A DNA stretch of 64,000 nucleotides. It comes from Suillus spraguei (taxonomy: Eukaryota; Basidiomycota; Agaricomycetes; Boletales; Suillaceae). The translations under genes were made by a program, and so were the position numbers. The notes beneath the pieces are model-generated. The model made no database searches. It worked only from the letters and a program-made list of their open reading frames with translations, and had not been told where the DNA came from. Shown here one piece after another: positions 1 through 8,880 of this stretch. Positions within the stretch are counted from its first letter, which is position 1; each line of letters opens with the position of its first letter. The DNA is taken from the NCBI GenBank assembly GCA_016800925.1, contig JABCPU010000297.1:1-64000 (forward strand), in the 5' to 3' direction.

Positions 1-67
1 AAGCAACACGCCTCTGATATTCCCCAGTCAATCAACTCGCACTAGCACTTGATCAACTACCATTGAA

Positions 68-1536
68 ATGTCTTTCCCCACCGCATACATCACTCCTGTC
101 ACCGTATCCAACAATGATTCCGACTCTGAAACCGAACAATATGGAAATCTCACCACCGAAATCGATAACACCTCTTACATTGAAGCTGCCATCCTCTGCG
201 AGGGACATGCCCTTGAAATTGAAAGAATTCTTACTGAACGAGGCGCTTTCCCCGCCTTACTCCTCGTTAACATCATCCGCACCGCAGCACTTATTGAAGT
301 CACTGCCAAGGATATTACAGAAGCCACATACCGACATCGCTTTTTACATCTTCAAAAACGCATTTGTGCTTACGCTATGCTGCTGTTTCCCAATTCTTTT
401 AAAAATGATGTTGAAGAGGCTATTCATATCATTGCCGAACGTCGGGCAGGTGTTGCTCGACCTCCCTCTCCGCAGGAAGATACGCCACTTCCTGTTCCAG
501 CACCCTCATCTTCGCGTGTTTATTCTAGTATTGACGCCTTTACTGGCTTATACACTGCTGTCCAAGAGATCGGACAACTCACCAACAAAGTTGTTGAAAC
601 AATCCAGCAATCAGTTGCCGAAACCAGAGCAGCTAGAAGTCTAGTAGAAGAAGCTATCACCGATTTACAACAAACGCAGTCGGACCTTGTATCCCTCGTA
701 CGCCATCCCCCATTGACCAATCAACTTCATCATCCCTCGTCACGACCTCCCTTGATTGTCCTGATTGGCTATATGAACCCTGCACAGAGGAGCAGTGCGA
801 GGCCGCTAAACTGCTAGGTATCCCTACCACGGAGCTGATAACACTCGGCCCTCGACTTCGTGATCTTCATATACATCCCCCTATGTCCATTCCATCATCA
901 TTTGGTCCTATGGATCCCGTCTCACCAGTCTTAGTAAAAGACTTTGGTATCACCTCCCCGTCTTCTTCAGTCGAACTTCTTACGATCGCCGAACGAGACA
1001 TCACCCCAGATCTTCCTATGTCGGCATACACTTTGTCCTCTTCTCAACAGGCGCAACTCAAACGGCAGAACACTCTTGCCTTAAAACGTATGACGAGGAG
1101 AAAAGGAAAGAAGCGTGCTAGATCCACCAGTCCTACGCCTATCATTTCCCCGTCTCCATTACGCAAAGCCCATTCTAATCCTGATGAGAACATGAAATGC
1201 CGCGTCTGTGGATTACTAGGACATCGTCAGAAGAACTGTGCAGAATATCAGTGCAAGGTTTGCAGATATTGGTCGCCCACTCATTTATCCCTCTACTGCC
1301 CCAACCAAGTTGGGCCCCCTCCCTTCGAGTTAACTTGGAAAGATGAGGGATTTTATGACGCGCTTTGTGCTTGGGAAAAGCAGCTTGACGATGAACGCAT
1401 TCAAGCAGAGAAAAGAAGAGACTCTAAACGACACGCTGGGTTGGAGGAAGCTAAGTACATGATGAGTGGATCCTTTGCTGATGAGGACTATGAATGGAGC
1501 GACGATCCCATCTATTATGCGAACCAAAGTGATTGA
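68..1536 (+). pseudogene. Retrotransposon Gag-like protein with two zinc knuckles, frame-broken
   Basis: Two overlapping open frames make up this gene: 68-817, and a second one 1 base back that is open from before 720 to 1536. The first part is a helical, capsid-like N-terminus ending in a coiled segment rich in Q, T and L. The second part ends in two Cys/His knuckles: CRVCGLLGHRQKNC, which is a perfect CX2CX4HX4C, and a following CX2CX6HX4C. A basic KR-rich stretch precedes them, as expected for nucleic-acid binding by a nucleocapsid. The frame change falls between about 680 and 780. One extra base in the C5 run at 707-711 would join the frames, so this is a single-base loss, an assembly error, or less likely programmed -1 frameshifting, since no good slippery heptamer is seen. 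Gag packages element RNA. Confidence 0.6.
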
Positions 1537-1569
1537 AAGTCGGTGACTTTCAGAGTAAAACGGGGGTAA

Positions 1570-2044
1570 TGTTACAATCGTACGTGCCCCTATTCATTTT
1601 CTTACCTCATTTACCGTGTATATTACATAACATGACTCTGACTCATATGCTCAACGCATCTGTACTATAGCTGCCTTCCTTCTTTGGATACGCACATATA
1701 TTCTCACACTCTTCTTGGTCTGTGCGCACATATTGGCCTATTTAAGCACAGTGTACTTGTAGTAGATTCGGTACTTTAATCTTACTGGGTTTTACCTGGA
1801 ATCTCCTTCGCTTAGGTCTCCAACCTAAGTCGTCTTGAATCGTCTCTAAGTCTAAGCACTCCTTAGCCTTAGTCTCTATTCTCGCGGATACCTCTTTGAC
1901 TTGTCATTGAGGCTGAACCCTTGATCATACTCGGAACGCGTTCCTTGTACTTTCACCTTGTTCTCTTTTGAACATTGTAAGAACTCCCAGCAGACCGTCT
2001 GTGTCTTTTCACTGTCGCTGGTGACGCCACCCCAGTTCGTGACA
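1570..2044 (+). repeat. Putative 3' LTR
   Basis: A segment of about 475 bp starts TGTTACA and ends GTGACA, near-complementary TG...CA ends typical of Ty3/gypsy LTRs. It is preceded by a short purine tract (GTAAAACGGGGG, polypurine-tract-like). A TATTTAAG element near 1739 could be its TATA box. The second LTR and the target-site duplication are not visible, so both ends remain inferred. Confidence 0.5.
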
Positions 2045-2084
2045 ATCCGCTGATATAACTGACTCTCAATGCTACAATGTTCCT

Positions 2085-3990
2085 CATTCATGGACACGGT
2101 TCAGTGCGTTCTCTGCTACTATTTGTTCAGGTCATTATATGATCTAATTTGGATAAAGGTGGCACTGATGCTCCATCTCTCCAAGGCACTCCTGAGGTGT
2201 GCATCAGAGCTTATCATGATACAGAAAATGCATACCTCATGTGTACATGTCTACCTTCAATTTATGTGAAAGATCTGAAGGGCTTTGGCCTCAGTTTGTG
2301 CACTGTGCCCCTTTCCCGAGTAATGCCCCTTATTTCAGAGGGTAGGTATACGTCCATAGATCTGGAAGGAGTTGCGTGACAGATCCGGACGTCCGAAGGT
2401 ATTGGATATGATATGTCTGAAGGTTATCCGGAGCATAGAGATGGAATGAGGATTAAGGCTAGCTTCAGAATAAGTTCCTAACTAGAAACTAACAGAGGTA
2501 GACTATCCAAAGATAGAGTCGGAGATATAGACTAAAGGAATCAATCCCAAGTCTCGGAAGATGACTAGAGCAGAAAGTAACTCAAGTCCGGAGGAAACAG
2601 AATGAGCAGAATCTAAGATGATATTTGAACTAAGGTTCTACAGAGATCTACAAGTGGTTTATATACTGTAAGTATCTAGTACGGATAATCAACAAGTCCG
2701 GGACCGAGGGCTATGTATGAGGTATAATGGAAGTCTATTAGTTAATGCACAGCAGATCAGTAAGCACGAGTCGGAAATGAAACACAGGTAATGGATCAGT
2801 GACACAGGACGGAAATATACACAGCCAGAATACCGGAAACAGGAGGAATGATGAAAGGAGATAGACACAGATATCCACAAGGGAGTTAGAGTGCGAGAAG
2901 TGGGCACATTCAGATGGGTGATCCGGACAGGATCTGTGGACCAGATGGAAATAGAATTGATCGGATATGATCAGATCTGAGATCAGAAGTGTGGTATATG
3001 ACACTTACATTGAAATTAGGTACAAGTTGTGCAATGACTTCTAGCACTGATAATACCAGGAAGAAGGATCAGTGATGATGATATGACAATAGCAAATTTA
3101 GACACGTGAATGACCCACCAATTACAAGGCCATCGTAGTATGCAAAATATTGAGCACTGGCTCATTGACACCAACTAGCCAAGATATCAGAGTGCGAGTT
3201 TGTCTCTGCCCACAATAATGATCTTCATCCATCTCAATTGATTGGAGGATTAGCGCAGAGTCGAACCCATTCCCCTCGAATTACCACTGTTCCCATGATG
3301 GTAACACCACTCATACCCATAAGCAGTTGTTCATGGTGAGTAACAGGGGTCAATGTTCTTTATTTGGTGATAGAAGTTGAGGACCTGGATTGGACTTGAC
3401 AACAAATGTTTGTATCTTGATTTTACCGACTGGCAGCCATTATCGAACTCAAGCTTTGTTCAATGTAAATGAATACCTCTCCTGATCACTCTTTAATTGG
3501 ACCTCATCCCTTTGAATGCTGGGGTGGTTGCTCTGTCAGATATGGGCTAAATGACCAGACCAAAATAAACACCCACTGACACAACACATGCAGTAAGGCT
3601 AGTCAGGCTGCTAGAAAGCTCGTTCCACAATTCGCATCATGATAATTGTCTAGGATCCATATATACTTCTGCAAGCTATGTGAGAACTTATTGGAGATGG
3701 TGTTTATGCCAAGCTGCTTTCCTGTCTTCGTCGACTTGTAGACATGCTTTTGTCTTCCTAGATGACCATTCCACATGATGGATAGTGCCATTAAATGTTA
3801 ATGACATCTAAAAGGGTATAACTTAGACATACTTATGGTTATAGATTGATTCTTACACCTCCCACCAGCCCACCATTCATGCCATTGGTGTACAACCTGC
3901 ACTTTTCACCCACCTTTCTCCATCATCTCTATTTGCGGACTGCAGATATGAGTTTCTCTACATGCTATTTACACTAGAGAGTGTGAGGGA
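2085..3990 (+). pseudogene. Interrupted relic of a DUF6699-like gene (third copy)
   Basis: Pieces of this stretch align by eye, in order, with the two better DUF6699-like copies further right. 2085-2155 matches the end of exon 2 and intron 2. 2156-2260 matches exon 3; its translation GGTDAPSLQGTP parallels GGARAPFLQGPG in the second copy. 3745-3830 matches exon 4, including the words TAGATGACCATT and the ATTAA/GTTAA core. 3870-3960 matches the start of exon 5 (PPFMPLVYNLHFSPT versus PPMSLVYDLRFPPT). About 1.47 kb of unrelated sequence (about 2265-3740) splits it inside intron 3, and the LTR element abuts its 5' side. No continuous frame is left, so it is a dead copy. Similarity was judged by eye. 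Confidence 0.55.
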
Positions 3991-4091
3991 GTGCTGGAGG
4001 CAGCAGCTTGGATTGGAGATATGCTCTTGTTTTCACGAGGTGTAACAAGATAGAGTTTGAAGATTCCTGTATGTAAGCATATTGGAGAGTA

Positions 4092-4225
4092 TTACAGCTA
4101 CTTTCATATCAATAGACCAGATTTCATTTTGTTCCCCTCAATGCTTTTGTTTAGTTGTGGAGCTGTACAAACAAAAGGGTCCCACCTGTTACGATATTTG
4201 GGTGCACGAAGTATCCTAAAATGGC
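4092..4225 (+). repeat. Left arm of inverted repeat pair
   Basis: About 135 bp that recurs as a reverse complement at 5406-5542 with only scattered differences. Shared words include GACCAGATTTCATTTTGTTC, GTACAAACAAAAGGGTCCC and CCTGTTACGATATTTGGG. The two arms are separated by about 1.2 kb with no recognisable gene. The arms could be terminal inverted repeats of a degenerate DNA element or two insertions of one repeat in opposite orientation. Confidence 0.7.
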
Positions 4226-4229
4226 AGGT

Positions 4230-5400
4230 TCAAAGTCGCTTCCTGCTCTTATCAGTCACCAAGCTGCGTCTGTCACCTCTCGCAGCATACAACTATTCAT
4301 TGACGACCTTGTGCTACAATGTATACTGCTATACTATTATCTTCACCATTGACCATGCTGATTCCTTATGGTGGTGCAAGTTCAGTGCTACTCGGCCCCA
4401 TGCTCTCAGCCTGGTCATTAGCATGACGGCTTTCTCATCTTTTGAATAACCATCTTAGTGATGCATCCAACCAAGTCCACCCCCCACTGATGGACCAACA
4501 TATATAAGAGTTGCTGGTCAAGTGCAGGATGCCCAACAATCTCATGTCTGATTCTAATTAAAAGTTCTACTCTTAACAAAGAGGAGCAGCGAGGAATACT
4601 TCAACAGCACTTTCCTTGTGCTGGATACTGATTTAATATGCTTCCCACCCATTCCTTCATCCATGTTGTCGAAAACATGCCACCGCAGCAGATCTTGACT
4701 CATCCTTTTTGTGTTCCAGCTCTGAGTCAGCGGTCTGTCAGTGAGAGAATAACTTTTGTCATTATGATCATCTAAAACTTAAAATTTGATCCTTCAGCTG
4801 TTTCAGGTATCACTGTCTCAATTCCATTGAATACTGGATTGATTTGGGGATGTGGTCAGTCAAATTCAACTTCAGCTTCCCCTCAACATTTCTTTTATCA
4901 ACTTCTTCTCGCACGTCTGTGCAAAGATGGGACACCTAGTAGAGGATATAATCAGAATAAAATGCAACTAGTGAAAAACTACATACACGTCTGTGAAGCC
5001 ATGTCTTTTCATAGTTCATTCAATGGTGACTTCAGAAACTTAACACCCATTGCCTGACTAGCATATATTGAAGTCCAGAAAGCAATAGGTTTGGAGTGCG
5101 CTCAATACATGACACCTGATACTAGTAAGAGAGTTAGAGAAATTACCACCTCTGCACTGCAGGCTTGATTCACTTGCTGAAGCATCTGCTGCTGTGAGCA
5201 GACGAGGACATCCACTTTAGCCTGTGAGACGAGAGAGCCGAAAAAATTGGTTAACAGTTCGGTGGCTTGTGAGTAGCTCGTCCTATGCTACTAGATTTCA
5301 TACGAGCAAACATGGTCACCTATTGCTGGGATGTGATGGCGGTTTCCAGTCATGGCGGAAAGTCTCAAGAGTACCGCAATGTGTCGGGCAGAGCGTCGGA
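4230..5400. other. No gene seen between the inverted repeat arms
   Basis: Only short open frames without recognisable motifs or plausible splice structure. I see no transposase signature. If the arms are terminal inverted repeats, this would be the degenerate interior of a non-autonomous element. Confidence 0.5.
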
Positions 5401-5405
5401 CAGGT

Positions 5406-5542
5406 GGCCATTCTCTAGGATACTTCGCGCGCCCAAATATCGTAACAGGCGGGACCCTTTTGTTTGTACAGCTCCGCAACTAAACAAAAGCGGTGAGGGG
5501 AACAAAATGAAATCTGGTCTATCGATATGAAAGTAGCTGTAA
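5406..5542 (-). repeat. Right arm of inverted repeat pair
   Basis: Reverse-complement partner of 4092-4225. Read on the minus strand it follows the left arm from TTACAGCTACTTTCATATC to GAAGTATCCTA and then diverges. Both arms share an open peptide frame (around IDRPDFILFP), but no protein family is recognisable, so I treat it as a repeat rather than a gene. The CC|TGTTACGA word inside both arms resembles an LTR start, so an LTR fragment is an alternative reading. Confidence 0.7.
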
Positions 5543-5884
5543 ATAACAAATTTACGGCGTTGCGTGATGTGACATCTAAATCGAGGGTGGTCAAAGATAA
5601 CGCTGTTTTCAATGATCTTGCTACAACACACTAACGTCGTCATGGATAGCTCTTCAAAAATATCATAGTATTTACATGTACATTTGAATATTACTGTTTA
5701 CTACGATTTTCGAAAAAATGAGTTATTATGAAGTGGGATGCATTTCAAAATGTGGTGGGTAAAGGACCGGCCGGCTATTTTGGTGAACCGTCATTAAATA
5801 AGGTTCGGATTTGCAGTGGGTACAACTTGGACGCTCACGGAACTCACCAAGCACATAATGACCCCATTTCAAACATTATCTATC

Positions 5885-7740
5885 AAATTCTCTCAACGTG
5901 AAACTATATAACAGTCCTCCAATGCCTCAAGCGTCACAAGTTTCGATACACTATCCCCATCTCCCCCATGTTTTCTACAGCTCGAACCCCTTGGCACTGT
6001 CAGTGTAATCCCACTATCTCTGTATCGCCTTCAGCTTTTCACAATGCTCGCTACGCAGGGTGGCCCCATCCTCCAGTGCAGCTTCCCTATGTCACTTCAC
6101 CTCGATCAACTGCACGGCATGTTGCTTTGGAAAACAATACCCTCGCATCGTCCCCAGGTTAACGCTACCCATACCCGTGAGCTGTTATTATTTTCTACGG
6201 TTCGTTGCTCAGTTCAGGCTGTCGTTAGAGCCCTCAACTTATCCCCAATATGAATCTCGCTTCCGCACGAACTTGGGGGTAGAAGGTAGTCATCCTTTCC
6301 TATAGTCATGCCTTGAATTTAATCTTAATTTGTTTTGTCAGCATCCACAAACATAATGGGTCCTGTCGACCACAACATCCCCAATTCGCGGCCATGGAAT
6401 GGTAGGTTCTTTGTCGTCAGATTTGATCGTCATACCTGACTTGTCTGATACATAAAGGTGGCGCTCGCGCTCCATTTCTCCAAGGTCCTGGTGATACACA
6501 CACTGACACTCAACATTATACAGGGAACACGCGGCTCATATGTACGCGGCTCGGTTTACTAATCTCCAAGGCGTTCAAATATCTTCCTAGATGACCATTC
6601 CCCACCACGAACGATGCCATCAAACATTAACGAAAACCAAAATGGTATGTCTCAGAAACAACTTGTGACTCTGGTAGTTTCTTATACCTCTACGCTAGCC
6701 TATCCCCACACATTTCTCGCGACCCCGTCTGTGCCACTGATATACGATTTGCGTTTCCCGCCTACATATCTTACTTTTCCATCTACATCTCCGTATGCAA
6801 GCTGTGGGTACGAGCAGCTATTCGTCCCATTTACCCCGGAACAGCCTAGACAGATCCGGCTCATTAGCCCAGACTTTCCATAGGCAATTGACGTTGGTCC
6901 TGACCCCAGTGCAGGAGAAGAGGGTGTGACGTGTCTTGACGTCCTCACTTACCTGCACGCTGCATTACAACGCCCACTCGCGGATACAGAGTGGGGCACC
7001 GCTGGAGACAATAAACGTGCAAGTCTTATCAGAGCACGTGATCGTCGCTCAATGATACAACCTGGATTGCAGGCGAGCTCGGATTCTGCAGCATTGCCCG
7101 CGCTAACGGCGAGATCTGTACCTGGCGCTAATGTACTAGATAGTAGGCTCGTGCAGCGAGAGCCGCTTCTGCTCCGCGTTGATTGGCATGGATCTCGTGT
7201 TGCGTTCATGGGGCTTATCAAGGATGAGGCATTTGCGAGGAGCAGATTGATTCCGGGTGGTGGGCAGCCACCTGAGACTTGGGTTGTGAAGTCCAAGAGG
7301 TTATGATTCTGAATATTCGGAGAGAATGTACACATATCTTACTGACCGTAAAGTTTAAGCACTAAGTCTTTCTCGCCTACGCATGAATACTTGTTATCTA
7401 TGTGAACATGTCTAAACTATGCATTTATATGGGCAAGAATCTATATTTCACCTCCAGGCCGCTTTCCTGCAAGATATATGCTCCGTTTTGATGACTTCTT
7501 TGTCTGAAGACCCTCATGGTGGATAATATCTGTGTATCTAGTTGTTGATTAGCTTGACTGTCGGCAAGAGTTCAAAATAACTTCATCTTCCCATGTTGCG
7601 AAATTGACTTTAGTATGACCACTAAACAAGATGGAAGCACATTGTCTTTTGACGGCGTTGAGAACTGCATCTTTCCATGTGCCGATAGTAACCTTTCAGA
7701 CGAACGCAACGCTTATTAAAGTCGACGCAAATGGTATTGA
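5885..7740 (+). repeat. Segmental duplication, copy A
   Basis: This block matches 8875-11440 in the same orientation, from the TATA region (TATATAA at 5905 here, 8899 there) through the DUF6699-like gene and about 400 bp of downstream sequence (for example GCTTTCCTGCAAGA and ACTTCATCTTCCCATGTT). Copy B carries about 665 extra bases (about 10303-10968) not present here. The degree of divergence suggests an old duplication. Confidence 0.7.
5968..7306 (+). pseudogene. DUF6699-like gene, inactivated copy
   Basis: Collinear with the better copy at 8972-10263. Exon 1 starts MFST at 5968 and carries the same NARYAGWPHPP segment. Relative to the other copy about 2 bp are missing near 6155, giving an early stop at 6160-6162. 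In the main domain, the codon aligned with Trp of the other copy's FPWGFD is TAG near 6883 (TTTCCATAGG against TTTCCCTGGG). After that stop the frame is open again to 7306 and keeps GPDPSAGEEGVTCLDVL and the conserved C-terminus. Splice sites are mostly preserved, with donor GTAGGT after exon 2 better than its paralogue's. Two independent lesions argue for a pseudogene rather than one sequencing error. A short insertion (about 8 residues, around 7080) also distinguishes it. Confidence 0.65.
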
Positions 7741-8880
7741 GCCATAATAGAACAGCGCTGACCACCAACTTAGTGACTCGAGTACTTACTAGGTGCACAC
7801 TGGCAGCGCTGGAGTGGGATACCCCTCCTGCAGGGGGTGCAGGCGCCGGGAGTTTGCCACCGTTTGCATAGCTTATTGACCCGTAGACCAACTGCCGTCT
7901 GCCAGAAGCAGGCACATTGCAGGCTATACCAGTCGAGCGCTTCAGCGACGTTTGCTGCGCAGTGCTGACGGGTGCCTGAGTAAATTATTTCACTGGGATA
8001 ACGCGCCTGCGGCCGTGAATGCGACAAACTGTATCACTTCTTCAATTCAAAATATCATCATACCCCAGACTAGCTGGCACAATCGGGCCCGTCAAGGCTG
8101 TAAATGAACGACGTACCGTAGCCGCCGTAGGAGGTTTCACATGGAAATACAAGGCACCATTTACAACGGGTTCGGTAGGCCGTTCAATGGGTGCATGCCG
8201 ATTCATGATAGCGCAAGTCTATTAACGCTTCGTGTCTTCTAAGTCGTTATGGTGCAGGAGTTTCAAGTGACATAGGATCTTGATAGCGTGGTCGTGAATT
8301 GATGCGTGTAAACCTGTACACATTATGATAGGATCCTGTAGCATCCATCAATGCATCACCTTCCACTCACTATTTTTATGAGAAAACGCACAAGCATGCC
8401 AGCTTTTTCCAATAATAACGATAGACCCGTCGGATGTCCACGCTGTCTAGCATCTGCTCGCAGGCAGTGGGAATTTGATTGAGCCTAATGCTGATCTCGA
8501 AGTCTCTGCCAGTGCTGGCCTTTCTATCTTGTCGAAAAACCTAGCAGGTCAACTTAATCGCACCTCAGTCTTTAACGTCCAGTTACTAGTACGGGCTCGG
8601 TCGTCGTGACTTCCATGTCTTGACTCGGGTGCATGGGCATGCCTAGGGCATGTTGCTTGATATCCAACACTCAAGGAACGTATATCACCGCCTATGAAAA
8701 TCGGAAGTATAGGAGCCTTGCAGCAGAGTGTCGAACGTCTCGGAGCCTCGAAGGGCACTACTACTATGAATGCCGGTTGCAGCGGTTTTACGCTACCGAT
8801 ATACTTAACTTTCAGGCACTGACATCTTACGTACTGCTTTCGTTTGAATGATCCGAAGGTCACTACATATTGAGAGGAGC
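7310..8880. other. Intergenic and duplicated 3' flank; no gene supported
   Basis: The first about 430 bp are the downstream flank of the duplication, also present after the second copy. The remaining about 1.1 kb shows only short random-looking frames. A minus-strand peptide-like segment at 7640-7705 (VTIGTWKDAVLNAV) recurs at 11330-11395 but is not open for long enough to call. Confidence 0.5.

Larger units (their letters stand above)
1..2044 (+). mobile_element. 3' part of a gag-only Ty3/gypsy-like LTR retroelement
   Basis: The window opens inside the element, so its 5' LTR and primer binding site are not visible. A short leader (1-67) is followed by a gag-type reading frame ending at 1536. 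About 30 bp later comes a purine-rich stretch (about 1553-1566) and then a TGTTACA...GTGACA-bounded segment that looks like the 3' LTR (1570-2044). No protease, reverse transcriptase, RNase H or integrase lies between gag and the LTR, which is where pol should be. I infer a non-autonomous element that would need proteins supplied in trans. It sits directly against the remnant of a DUF6699-like gene (exon 3 remnant from about 2156), so it probably inserted into that gene. Boundaries are inferred because the other LTR is outside the window. Confidence 0.6.

Noticed and set aside
700..715. Programmed -1 frameshift site in gag.
   Set aside because: The C5 run does not give a canonical X-XXY-YYZ slippery heptamer in the reading frame, and similar single-base losses occur in unrelated genes in this window.
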